Positions 25,221 to 33,372 are shown, numbered from the stretch's first letter. The stretch is DNA of 40,779 nucleotides from Lamprocystis purpurea DSM 4197 (GCF_000379525.1 NZ_KB902386.1:73651-114429), one strand, 5' to 3'. Made by a program: numbers and translations. The notes: a model not told the origin generated them from the sequence alone.

Positions 25221-25248
25221 GTTTTCGTTCCAATGATTGTCAGACCCC
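25208..25248 (-). repeat. Right terminal inverted repeat of the Tn3-family element
   Basis: Perfect inverted copy of 21420-21460. It contains the tnpA stop at 25218-25220 and is followed by the right GTGTA target duplication (25249-25253). Confidence 0.95.
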
Positions 25249-25253
25249 GTGTA

Positions 25254-26312
25254 CGGGATGCACCGTTGGTATCTGGACCCGGCGCTGCGGCAATCGACCC
25301 GCGGCTGCGTACCCGGGGTCGATCAGGTGCGCGAGCAGTTCGTTACCTTCGAGTGGGTGACCAATGCGTTCAAGGACGACATGACCACCGGCGCCAAGCG
25401 GGAAGTCCCGACGTTGCGCAACCTGTCGACCTACCGGGCGGCCCTCGCCCACCACGTCAAGCGGCGCGTGGCCCAGGAGCCGCAGGTGGCGCGGCACTTC
25501 CAGATCCCGGTACCGGAGCGCCATGTGGTCACCCTGGACTGGGACCCGACGCACTTGGCCCATTACCTGCGGGTCGCGGAGGACTTCCGCCAGTGGTACA
25601 TGAAGGGCCAGGCCAACTCCCGCGAACGCAACCTGATCGCCCTGCTGGCGCGTATCCAGGCGGTGCAGATCGCGGCGGCCATCCCGCAGCGGCGCTCGGA
25701 CAAGTCCCCGTTCGTCTACGACGGCGGGCTCACCAGCAAACAGCGGTACGTGGTGGACCGGTTAGCGGGTCTGGTGGAGGACGGCCACAAGGTCATCGCC
25801 TACGCCGAATGGCCCGAGTTGCTGGAGGTCATCGGACGGGAGTTGGATGGGCGTGGCATTGAGCAGGTGACCATCCATGGCGGCAAGCCGATCGCTGAGC
25901 GGGTGCGAGAACTGAACACGCGCTTCCGCGCCGGCTCCGCCCCGGTGCTGTTGGCGAGTCTGGGGGTTGCCCAGAAGGGGCTGAACATCCCGGAGGCCGA
26001 TCGGGTGCTGTTCCTCACCCGCTCCTGGACCGCCAAGACCGAGGACCAGGCCGAAGGCCGGGTGCTGCGGCCCCAGCAGACCCGGCCCGTGACCACCGAG
26101 TTCGTCCACTTGCGCGGGTCGATCGACGACTACCAAGGGCAGATGGTGGCGCAAAGCGCGATGCCATCAGCGCCGGACTGGATTGGGGCACCCCGGCGTT
26201 GGATGGCGTCGAGTTCCAGCATCTCGATACGATCCTGGGGCGGTTCGTCGCGGACTTGGCGGGGCTGATGGGGTGCCGGACCCATGAAGTCCGGGACCGA
26301 CTGGCGGCATAG
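25254..26312 (+). pseudogene. DNA methylase-SNF2-type helicase fusion, 3' part, with an extra frameshift
   Basis: This continues the gene cut at 21419. It encodes the second RecA-like lobe of the helicase: VYDGGLTSKQRYVVDRLAG, LLASLGVAQKGLNIPEAD, FLTRSWTAKTEDQAEGRVLR (motif VI, QAEGRVLR) and VHLRGSIDDYQGQMVA. The frame from the transposon side ends at 26268 with a low-quality Ser/Arg-rich tail. In the next frame, from about 26152, a natural-looking tail KRDAISAGLDW, LDTILGRFVADLAG runs to a TAG at 26310-26312. One missing base at GCGCAAAGCG (26149-26158) explains both. The summed length with that base restored is an exact multiple of three (1055 codons). So the gene carries two independent lesions, unless the shift is a sequencing error. 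Confidence 0.82.
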
Positions 26313-26318
26313 GGGGAG

Positions 26319-26585
26319 ATGATGAGCGATATTGAGGTTGTCATTGGTGACGGGTCAGTCACCATCCGCCGCTCCGGGCATTCCGCGCCCATCGTGGCGC
26401 AGGTCCTGGGGCTTGATCGGAACCCGGACGGCGAAGTCACCCGAATCTGGCTCGATCGTCTGGTGCATCGGCCGGGGGAGGCATGGACGGGCGCATGGTC
26501 CGTCCATGGAGCGGTGAGTTCGATCGTCGAGCGCGTTGGCATCGGCGCCGTTGGCGCGTGCAAGCGCCCACCGGACGCACCATGA
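26319..26585 (+). CDS. Small unknown protein before the KfrA-like gene
   Basis: An 87- or 88-aa protein starting at tandem ATGs (26319 and 26322) after GGGGGAG, which supports the second one (MSDIEVVIGDGSVTIRRSGH). The first half is beta-rich. The end reads VGACKRPPDAP. It begins 6 bp after the restored stop of the methylase-helicase and its TGA overlaps the next ATG, so it belongs to the same operon. No known domain was recognised. Confidence 0.6.
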   Translation: MMSDIEVVIGDGSVTIRRSGHSAPIVAQVLGLDRNPDGEVTRIWLDRLVHRPGEAWTGAWSVHGAVSSIVERVGIGAVGACKRPPDAP

Positions 26586-27577
26586 GCGCCCACGGAGCGA
26601 CCCGCCAACGCGCCTTCCAGACCGCCTGTACCCTCGCCGCCGCCGGCAAGCGCCCGACGATCGCCGCCGTCCGCGAGGGACTGGGTGGTAAGGGCTCCCA
26701 GCAGGCGATCGGCGCCGGGATCGACGACTGGCTCGACGAGGCCGCCCGGCGCTTTCAGATCCCCGGTATTCCCGAGGCGCTGCGCACCCAAGTAGTCGAA
26801 GTCTGGGACCAGGCGTGCCGGCTGGCCGGCGAGCAATGGTTCGACACGAAGACGGCGCTTGAGGCCCAGGTCTCCGCACTGGACGCCCAGGTCGCGGCGG
26901 TCGCTGGCGAACGCGACGCGGCCAGCACCGAGATCGAGCACCTGGCCGCCGAACTGAACAGCCGGGGCACGATACTGCTGGAAACGCAGGACGCTTTGGA
27001 ACTGGCCGGCACCAGCCTTGCCGCCCGTACCGAGGCCCTCCAAGAGACGACCGAAGCCCTGGCTCAGGCACGCGCACAGGGCGAGGACCAGTCCCGCCAG
27101 CGGGACCACTCCGAGCGGGTTATCGCCGCGTCGGCGGAAAGCCTCAAGGCGGCCCAAGAGCGCATCGCCCGGCTCCAGGTGGAGCAGGAGGTCGCGACGG
27201 CGCGGGCCGAGTTGCTGGAGCGCGCGGAGGCGGTCGCCAGGGACGCTGCGGCGCAGGCACGGGCGGACCTTGTAGCCGAACAGGCGTTGGCGGAACAGTT
27301 GCGCGGCTCGCTGTCCGAGCGCGACGGCCAACTCGCCGCACTCACGGCCACGGTCCAGGCGGAACAGCAGGCGCGCGACGCGGATACCCAGCACTGGCTC
27401 AGCCGCCTCGCCGAGCATCAGGCGGCAGTGGCGGCGGCCCGTGCCCGGGAAACGGCGCTGACCGAGGAGAAAAAGGCCCTAACCCTGGAGGCGCAACGCT
27501 TGCGGCAGGACCTTCGGAAGGTGCAGTCCGGGATCGACGATGATGAGCGTGCGCGAGGCGCCGCTCGCCAAGGCTGA
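26582..27577 (+). CDS. KfrA-like plasmid coiled-coil DNA-binding protein
   Basis: A 331-aa protein with an N-terminal helix-turn-helix domain of KfrA type (ATRQRAFQTACTLAAAGKRP, VREGLGGKGSQQAIGAGID, then DDWLDEAARRFQIPGIP). A long, uninterrupted Ala/Glu/Gln-rich coiled coil follows from about residue 95 to the end. KfrA proteins of IncP-type plasmids bind their own promoter, form extended filaments and help segregation. The start at 26582 overlaps the preceding stop (ATGA). It could also regulate the divergent promoter region at 17.8 kb. The assignment rests on architecture and operon context. Confidence 0.82.
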   Translation: MSAHGATRQRAFQTACTLAAAGKRPTIAAVREGLGGKGSQQAIGAGIDDWLDEAARRFQIPGIPEALRTQVVEVWDQACRLAGEQWFDTKTALEAQVSALDAQVAAVAGERDAASTEIEHLAAELNSRGTILLETQDALELAGTSLAARTEALQETTEALAQARAQGEDQSRQRDHSERVIAASAESLKAAQERIARLQVEQEVATARAELLERAEAVARDAAAQARADLVAEQALAEQLRGSLSERDGQLAALTATVQAEQQARDADTQHWLSRLAEHQAAVAAARARETALTEEKKALTLEAQRLRQDLRKVQSGIDDDERARGAARQG

Positions 27578-27999
27578 TTTTGCCGTGCAGGTTCACTTTC
27601 GACCCATAACGGACGTTAAGCGACAATCCCCAGAGGCTGCCTCTGTGGCCTATCTGGTCCGCCTGGGCCGACCGACCTGCACGGGTCGGCTTGCATAGGT
27701 TTTGCCATTTTCTTGCTTTTGCGAATATTTTTTTGACCCGTAAGCGGGCAAAATACTTGGCTGCTGGGGGTTCCGGAGGGCTTGAACGGATCTGCGCAAA
27801 CCACTCGGAAATGGGCCTTCGCCATCAGGATCGCCCGACAAAGTCCGGACGCGACCAGGAGGCCGAGGCGAGAGCGCATATCTGATCCTCGGCGTCGACT
27901 CGAACATCGGAGGTCAGATTCCCTCCGTGCGGCACTCCGCTTGGCTGGGTACAAACTGGCGACTTGCAATTCCGCCGCTACAACATTATTGTTGCGAGC
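27578..27999. other. Gene-free stretch with two hairpins after kfrA
   Basis: Two stem-loops follow the kfrA-like gene: CAGAGGC-T-GCCTCTG at 27631-27645 and CCGACC/GGTCGG at 27672-27689. A T-rich stretch (27701-27736) comes after the second, so together they could end transcription of the operon. The rest becomes A+T-richer and carries no supported gene up to the nucleotidyltransferase gene at 28000. No promoter of good quality was found for that gene. Confidence 0.4.
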
Positions 28000-28479
28000 A
28001 TGATTCCAGCACTTGTCACATTGCCGAGTTCTCCATGGCTGGTCTTGCCTCCAGGGATACACCAGGCAAGCCTTGATGACGTTGCGACAGCCTTCGCTAC
28101 CAATGCCTGGCGACAGGAACTCTTCGATGGACTTGTTGATGCCTCTGGCCGCCTCCGGGCGGCTGGATGCCAGACAGTTTATCTCGATGGGAGCTATGTA
28201 TCGGGCAAGCAAAAGCCCGGTGATTTCGATGCGTGCTGGGACCCATCCGGCGTCGATCCGGGTAGGCTTGATCCCTTGTTTCTGCAATTTGCGAACGGTA
28301 GGGCGGCTCAGAAGGCAGCGTTTAAGGGCGAGTTCTTCCCTTCTTCGATGATGTGCGCGGATGTCGGGCAGACGTTCTTGGATTTCTTTCAATTGGATCG
28401 TTTCACAGGAGAACAAAAAGGCATCATCTCTATTCCCCTTTCGGCAGATCCGCTTCTTTCGAGAATGGTGCAGCCATGA
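28000..28479 (+). CDS. Nucleotidyltransferase-fold protein (DUF6932-like)
   Basis: A 159-aa protein with the polymerase-beta-like nucleotidyltransferase signature VYLDGSYVSGKQKPGDFDAC: GS at residues 64-65 and the paired acidic residues D75 and D77. I match it tentatively to the DUF6932 group. The start at ATG 28000 is the first in the well-conserved part; an upstream ATG at 27964 is less likely. Its stop overlaps the ATG of the XRE/ImmA gene (ATGA). In known MNT-type toxin-antitoxin and AbiE-type systems such proteins transfer nucleotides to tRNA or a partner protein. Inference: toxin or toxin-modifying partner of the downstream regulator. Confidence 0.75.
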   Translation: MIPALVTLPSSPWLVLPPGIHQASLDDVATAFATNAWRQELFDGLVDASGRLRAAGCQTVYLDGSYVSGKQKPGDFDACWDPSGVDPGRLDPLFLQFANGRAAQKAAFKGEFFPSSMMCADVGQTFLDFFQLDRFTGEQKGIISIPLSADPLLSRMVQP

Positions 28480-29753
28480 TCTACAGCGATAAGCAATGCG
28501 GAGTATCAAGCGCGCAACTAGCCAAGCTGCGGGACGCGCTCGCTACCGCAAGAGACCGCGCGTCGCATCAGCCCTGGCTCAAGCAGGCGGAAATCGAGGC
28601 GCTCAAGAGCCAGATCGCTGATATCGAAGCGGAAATCGCCGAATACTCTCTCCTAAAATCTGGGCAGGTCTCTTTTTCGAAAACCTACGCGCTCGAGGAT
28701 CTGCCGCGCGTACTGGTGCAAGCCCGGATTGCTTTCGGCATGAGCCAGACGGACCTTGCCGAAAAGCTGAACATGAAACCGCAGCAGGTGCAGCGTTACG
28801 AGGCGACCAACTACATGGGCGCGAGCCTCGCGCGACTGATTGAGGTGTCGCACGCCCTTGGCGTAAGAACGTCAGGAACTTTCGAGGGACCTAAGCAGGC
28901 TGGCGGATCAGTGTTCGCATGGGGAGATGCCGACGATATCGTTTGGGGGCAACTCCCCTACAAGGAGATGATCAAGCGCAAGTGGTTCACCGTGCCACGC
29001 GGCGGGAATCCGATCGACAAGGTCAAGGAGTATTTCCTACAAGCGGCTGGACCGCAATTGGCGACAGCCTTTCATCGCAAGAAGATGCGAAGCGGGAATG
29101 TGCCGAACGAATATGCGCTGCTCGCGTGGCAGGCCCGAGTTCTAGAGCGGGCGCGGAACAAAATTGAGGAAGGCGCGCTCGGCGCGTTCACGTTGGACGA
29201 TCAATGGCTGCCGGACCTAGTGCGCCTAACGAAGCGAAAGGACGGGCCAAAGCGCGCCCGCGATCTGCTTGCCGCGAAAGGGATCGTGCTGATTGTAGAG
29301 CGACATCTGCCGGGCTCTTATCTCGACGGTGCTGCCATGCTTGCCATTGGTGAAATACCGGTCGTCGGCCTAACCCTGAGGTATGACCGGCTTGACAATT
29401 TCTGGTTCGTGTTGATGCACGAGCTAGGGCATGTATTTCGGCATTTGTTCGATGGACTACGCTTCGACTTTTTCGACGAAGAAAGCGCGAGCGATTCGGA
29501 CACAATCGAGACGGAAGCAGACAAGTTCGCGCTCGATACGCTGATACCGGGAGACCTGTGGGATCAGTGCCTTTCCCGTTTTGCACTGTCCGAAGAGGCA
29601 GTCAAGATCGACGCGGAAACGATCGGAATCGATCCCAGCATCATCGCCGGACGCATCAGGAAGGAGTGCGCAAACTATACGATCCTGAGCGATCTGGTCG
29701 GCCAGGGTCACGTGCGCTCGCAGCTTGAGGAGACGGGCGATGATCTTGACTAA
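28476..29753 (+). CDS. XRE helix-turn-helix plus ImmA/IrrE metallopeptidase fusion
   Basis: A 425-aa protein. Residues 10-60 form a helical, coiled-coil-like segment. A Cro/CI-type HTH follows at about 82-125 (FGMSQTDLAEKLNMKPQQVQ). The C-terminal half is an ImmA/IrrE peptidase with the zinc motif HELGH at 315-319 and a third-ligand region IETEADKFALD near 344-354. ImmA/IrrE proteins cleave repressors (as in ICEBs1 and the Deinococcus DdrO response), so DNA binding and proteolysis are combined here. It is coupled to the nucleotidyltransferase gene upstream and overlaps the Beta-family gene by 14 bp. Likely role: autoregulator/antitoxin or switch of the module. Confidence 0.85.
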   Translation: MIYSDKQCGVSSAQLAKLRDALATARDRASHQPWLKQAEIEALKSQIADIEAEIAEYSLLKSGQVSFSKTYALEDLPRVLVQARIAFGMSQTDLAEKLNMKPQQVQRYEATNYMGASLARLIEVSHALGVRTSGTFEGPKQAGGSVFAWGDADDIVWGQLPYKEMIKRKWFTVPRGGNPIDKVKEYFLQAAGPQLATAFHRKKMRSGNVPNEYALLAWQARVLERARNKIEEGALGAFTLDDQWLPDLVRLTKRKDGPKRARDLLAAKGIVLIVERHLPGSYLDGAAMLAIGEIPVVGLTLRYDRLDNFWFVLMHELGHVFRHLFDGLRFDFFDEESASDSDTIETEADKFALDTLIPGDLWDQCLSRFALSEEAVKIDAETIGIDPSIIAGRIRKECANYTILSDLVGQGHVRSQLEETGDDLD

Positions 29754-30828
29754 AAACATGTATATTCCGGCCCTGCGGTGGCGGCAAGCCGAGTATCAGG
29801 CGCTTCTCCGCCTTGCTTCTGCGGTTAAGGATCGCGTTGTCCCCTTCATCACCATTCCAGAAGTGGAGTTTGATTTCCAGACGCGGCAGCCGAAGAAGTC
29901 CGTCCATGAGCACGTCCATCCGTTTGCCACGCGCTTCAAAGCCAAGTGGAACCAGCGTCCCGCGTGGGTCGGCGTTCATCCGGGCATCGTCAATGAGCCT
30001 ATGGGTGATGGGCGGGATATACACGCCTACGTATTCCATGGCCTGCGCGCATTCCAGGCGAAAGCGATTCCGGTGATTCCTCTAGACACGGCCCCTCGCA
30101 TTGTTGCCTCTGTCAGGGCTATCGTTGCGACCGATGGTCACGGCGTAGCGGTTGAAATCCGCCTTGAAGACCTGATGAAGTCCGATGCCGGTACCCGCAT
30201 CAGTGGATTGGCGGGATCGATCGGTGTAGCGCTCAACGAAGTTGACTTGGTGATCAATTTTGGTGCGCCGAACTTCGAGCCGTATGCTGCCTTCGCGGGT
30301 CTCCTGATTGCAGCCATGCGACGGCTCGGCGACCTCCATGCCTTCCGGAATTTCGTGGTGATCGGAACGGCCATTCCGGAGTCTTTCAAGGATGTTGCCA
30401 AGGGTGCTGACCAACTCCCGCGCCATGACTGGCTCTTTTACCGTATACTTCTCGACCGGATGCCCGTCGGCATGCGGCAGCCGAATTACGGAGACTTCAC
30501 GATCGTCCATCCGGAATTCAAGGCGGCGCTGGATATGCGCATGATCAACCCAGCGGGGAAGCTTGTGTACACGAACCCTTGCGCATGGGAAGTGCGTAAG
30601 GGCGGGGCATTTCAACAAAATCGCGCCCAGATGCATGATCACTGCGCGTCAATCGTGGCGTCGGGTAAGTTCAACGGCGCCAGCTACTCGAACGGTGACG
30701 ATTACATCGCCAAATGTGCGATTTACGAGAAAGGACCGAGCAATCTGGGGCACTGGAAGGAGGTGGCAATCAACCACCACATCACGCATGTACTGGACGA
30801 TCTCGCCACGATTGCCGCTGCGCCATAA
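29740..30828 (+). CDS. Beta-family protein (PF14350-like, sce7725-type)
   Basis: A 362-aa protein that I match to the Beta protein family by its start (MYIPALRWRQAEYQALLRLA, VVPFITIPEVEFDF), the central VDLVINFGAP, and the late block FTIVHPEFKAALDMRMINPA. The family has a predicted TIM-barrel-like fold and no established enzymatic role. It is often found near sce7726-type genes, as here. The gene starts 14 bp inside the preceding gene (ATG 29740; ATG 29758 is possible) and its 3' end overlaps the convergent sce7726 gene by 47 bp. A role in phage or plasmid defence is inference from partners. Confidence 0.75.
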   Translation: MILTKNMYIPALRWRQAEYQALLRLASAVKDRVVPFITIPEVEFDFQTRQPKKSVHEHVHPFATRFKAKWNQRPAWVGVHPGIVNEPMGDGRDIHAYVFHGLRAFQAKAIPVIPLDTAPRIVASVRAIVATDGHGVAVEIRLEDLMKSDAGTRISGLAGSIGVALNEVDLVINFGAPNFEPYAAFAGLLIAAMRRLGDLHAFRNFVVIGTAIPESFKDVAKGADQLPRHDWLFYRILLDRMPVGMRQPNYGDFTIVHPEFKAALDMRMINPAGKLVYTNPCAWEVRKGGAFQQNRAQMHDHCASIVASGKFNGASYSNGDDYIAKCAIYEKGPSNLGHWKEVAINHHITHVLDDLATIAAAP

Positions 30829-31378
30829 ATGTTCGGATCGCGGCCGTGATCTCGCGAATAGTCATGGCTTTACAAAGCATTTCGTACAGATGTTTTCTGG
30901 GCTGTCGGAGTTCCCGCGGCGCATATCCGATCTGAATCAACAGGTCGATGACTTCATCACGCCAGAGAAGGTGCGCCATCATCACCGGATCAACCTCGTG
31001 ATTGGTGACAGCATTGCGTAACACGCTGAAGCTAATGCCGCCGCGTGGCCCCTGCTCGGCCGCAATGATGCCACACCATTCTGGGGCGCGAGTCATAATC
31101 CCTGAGACGTGTTTCGGCGCGGCTACGATGGTGAGCTTCTGCAGCGTTTGCCGACAGATATCGATCTGCGAGTTGAGCCGATTAAGCGTGTCCTTGGCGC
31201 TCTTAATCTCGTATCCGTGAATGCAACCGTTTATCACGGCTATGTCGATACGACACTTGGCGTGCGCAAGGCCCAGTTCGTCGATCACCAGTGTGTCTGG
31301 ATGGGCCTTCACGCGGCGCAAGCGCTGGGCGTGAAGTGCGAGACGGATATCAATATCAGTGGTTTCAGTCTTGGCCAT
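30782..31378 (-). CDS. sce7726-family protein with PD-(D/E)xK-like nuclease motif
   Basis: A 198-aa protein read on the minus strand from ATG 31378 (MAKTETTDIDIRLALHAQRL). The middle shows a restriction-endonuclease-like core: E34, then RIDIAVINGCIHGYEIKS with D45, E57 and K59 spaced as in PD-(D/E)xK nucleases. The rest (PEWCGIIAAEQGPRGGISF, MAHLLWRDEVIDLL, PRKHLYEMLC) matches the sce7726 family as I know it. A TTG at 31429 would lengthen the N-terminus by 17 residues. It faces the Beta-family gene and overlaps its 3' end, so the two are transcribed towards each other. Predicted to be the nuclease effector of the block. Activity unproven. Confidence 0.82.
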   Translation of the reverse strand: MAKTETTDIDIRLALHAQRLRRVKAHPDTLVIDELGLAHAKCRIDIAVINGCIHGYEIKSAKDTLNRLNSQIDICRQTLQKLTIVAAPKHVSGIMTRAPEWCGIIAAEQGPRGGISFSVLRNAVTNHEVDPVMMAHLLWRDEVIDLLIQIGYAPRELRQPRKHLYEMLCKAMTIREITAAIRTFMAQRQSWRDRPVHA

Positions 31379-31447
31379 GGCGGTCACATGTACCTGCACC
31401 ACATCCTCCGAAATGACAGGCAGAGCCAAGTGTCAATTTTGGTTTAG

Positions 31448-32209
31448 GCAGCAGTTTATTCAATTCGGGTTCTTGCCAGCCCCACGTAAGCGGTATCCGC
31501 GCCGTCCTGGCCCGCCCCTTCCGGTCACTGTAACAGGGCGATCTTCCGGACTAGGGCTGGCAGCCAGCGCCAGGGATGGTCGCCTGGGCTCGCGATGGGA
31601 TCTCTAAGAGGAAATCCGGTTCAGAAATTGCTTATGAAAGACAACCGGTTGACATTTATTGATATGTCACTGAACTCTGAGAATACGACGCTTTTGGCGC
31701 TTGATAGATTAAGCGTTGTAAATTTTATGGTTTCTCAGTTTAAGCATATTCCGTTCCGGATATCCTCTAAGCCCGGCGTCGTTTTCGCTTCGCTGAAGAT
31801 CCACCGCATAGGTGCAATGCCAGCCAAATCCGGCTGTTTGGGAGTTGGACGCCCGTGGCCCACGGCTAGCATGATAACCGCGATCGGTGGTTTAGGTCGA
31901 ATGTCCGGTATTGGCCGTCAATGTCCGTTCAACGCCGCCCTTCCCTGCGGACGGGCTCGGTACCACGACCATCGGCGGGTGGCACGCCGAGACCGCCAGC
32001 CCTGATCGTACCGACCCGGCTGCCGCCGTGGTGCGTCGCCCGCCGGGGTCGGCGATGGCGACGCCGAGGGTGGCCCAGACGCGCCAACCTGGGCAGGACC
32101 CGACGACCGACGCGATGACCGGAGCAGGATCGGGCGACGCGGGTCAACCGGCGCCGGCCAGGGTCTGGACCCAGGTGGTGCGCCCGGAAACGTGGCTAAG
32201 TCCGGCAGC
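31448..32209. other. Gene-poor stretch between the defence block and sseA
   Basis: No supported gene. Between 31595 and about 31830 the DNA is A+T-rich, and the plus strand has an open frame (MKDNRLTFIDMSLNSENTTL from 31634) that looks more protein-like than most but ends in Arg-rich antisense-type sequence at 32005. It may be a gene remnant. A 9-bp inverted pair TGCCAGCCC/GGGCTGGCA lies near 31473 and 31555. The part after 31920 is GC-rich without recognisable coding. Confidence 0.35.
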
Positions 32210-33046
32210 TTAGTCGCCGCTGGCGACCGGACGGTGCGGGTCGCGAATCCATTCGCTCCAAGATCCGGTGTAGAGTTTCGAGCCCGGCAGGCCCGCGACC
32301 TCCATCGCCAACACATTATGGCAAGCGTTGACTCCCGAACCACAAGCATGGACCGCCGCGTGCGGCGGCCGTTCGCCGAGTGCGGGGAGAAAGCGTGCCC
32401 GCAATTGGTCTGGCGACAGGAACCGCCCGTCCGCGGTCAGGTTGCCCTGCAACGGGAGATTGACGGCGCCGGGAATATGTCCGGGCACCGGATCGATGGT
32501 CTCAGATTCGCCGCGGAACCGGACCGGGGCGCGGGCGTCGATGACCTGGAACCGGTTCTCGGCCAGACCGGCCACCAGCGCGGCGCTGGTCACCCAGGCG
32601 GCTTCGTTCGCCTGGGGCTCGAAGCGTCGCGGCTGCGGCAGGTCGGCGGTCAGCTCGCCGCCCATCGCCGACCACGCCTGGAGGCCGCCGTCGAGCAGCG
32701 CCACCGCCGGGTGTCCGAGCCAGCGCAACAGCCACCACAGGCGCCCGGCATAGGCGCCGCCGGCATCGTCGTAGACCGCGACTTGCACCGACCGGTCCAC
32801 CCCCCAGTTGCCGAGTTTGCGCGCCAGCCCCGCGGCGTCCGGCAAGGGGTGGCGCCCAGTAGTGGGTCCGATGGGCGAGGACAGATCCCGGTCCAGATCG
32901 GCAAAGCGGGCGCCGGGCAGATGCCCTTCGCGATAGGCGCGCTCGCCCCAGCCAGGGTCGGCGAGGTTGAAACGGCAATCGAATACGACGATATCGGGGA
33001 CCGAGGCGAGCGTGCGGCCATCGATCAGATGCGGGTAATGGGGCAT
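32210..33046 (-). CDS. sseA: 3-mercaptopyruvate/thiosulfate sulfurtransferase (SseA-like)
   Basis: A 278-aa protein with two rhodanese domains. The N-terminal inactive one contains VVFDCRFNLADP, REGHLPGARFADLD and VYDDAGGAYAGRLWWLLRWL. The C-terminal active one has VIDARAPVRF, GHIPGAVNLPL and the catalytic loop ACGSGVNAC with its cysteine in CGSGVNA, which corresponds to the CGSGVTA loop of mercaptopyruvate sulfurtransferases. These enzymes transfer sulfane sulfur to thiols or cyanide. The start is ATG 33046 with GGAG 7 bp upstream. The longer frame to 33082 adds an unlikely basic extension. Typical housekeeping gene of gammaproteobacteria, so this part resembles chromosome rather than plasmid core. 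Confidence 0.92.
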   Translation of the reverse strand: MPHYPHLIDGRTLASVPDIVVFDCRFNLADPGWGERAYREGHLPGARFADLDRDLSSPIGPTTGRHPLPDAAGLARKLGNWGVDRSVQVAVYDDAGGAYAGRLWWLLRWLGHPAVALLDGGLQAWSAMGGELTADLPQPRRFEPQANEAAWVTSAALVAGLAENRFQVIDARAPVRFRGESETIDPVPGHIPGAVNLPLQGNLTADGRFLSPDQLRARFLPALGERPPHAAVHACGSGVNACHNVLAMEVAGLPGSKLYTGSWSEWIRDPHRPVASGD

Positions 33047-33183
33047 GGGTTTCTCCGGCGTGCGCTGGGCTTGACGAGACATAGGCTACCGGAGCGTCGC
33101 GCGTCTGGCGAATCCGCCCGGGCGCATCGGGTAGCGCGACGAAGCGCAGTTGGCCTTGAGCCATAGCCGCGAGGAACCGTTGA

Positions 33184-33372
33184 ATGCTGAAAGACATGCA
33201 GGTCGAGTGCTTTTACTGCGGTGAGGGCTTTGCGACCACGGTGGACTGTTCGGCGGGCAGCCAGCGCTACATTGAGGACTGCCCCGTGTGCTGCCGCCCC
33301 ATCGAGTTTCAAGCCGACGTGGACTGGGGCGGCAACCTGCTCGCCCTGACGACGCGCCGCGACGACGATTGA
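33184..33372 (+). CDS. CPXCG-motif cysteine-rich protein
   Basis: A 62-aa protein with two cysteine pairs, ECFYCGEGF and DCPVCCRPIEF, forming a small zinc-ribbon-like module, and an acidic end. It matches the CPXCG-motif family common in gammaproteobacteria, of unknown function. It is divergent from sseA, with 137 bp between the starts. ATG 33184 is preceded by a weak GA-rich site, and the internal Met5 is an alternative start. Confidence 0.85.
   Translation: MLKDMQVECFYCGEGFATTVDCSAGSQRYIEDCPVCCRPIEFQADVDWGGNLLALTTRRDDD

Larger units (their letters stand above)
21420..25248. mobile_element. Intact Tn3-family transposon, 3829 bp, no passenger genes
   Basis: Bounded by perfect 41-bp inverted repeats (21420-21460 and 25208-25248) that begin GGGGTCTGACA, flanked by GTGTA duplications. 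It encodes only a serine resolvase (leftward) and a transposase (rightward), with a res region between them. Both genes run into the terminal repeats. Identical ends, intact genes and clean duplication indicate a recent insertion, into the methylase-helicase gene. Confidence 0.96.

Noticed and set aside
27616-28509. 297-codon frame on the minus strand across the start of the defence block
   Set aside because: Opposite to the nucleotidyltransferase gene, whose catalytic motif and ATGA coupling are clear. The product has no recognisable features.
31634-32005. Possible gene on the plus strand (MKDNRLTFIDMSLN)
   Set aside because: Only the first 70 codons look protein-like. The rest is Arg-rich with no ribosome site or family, so a remnant is more likely than a gene.
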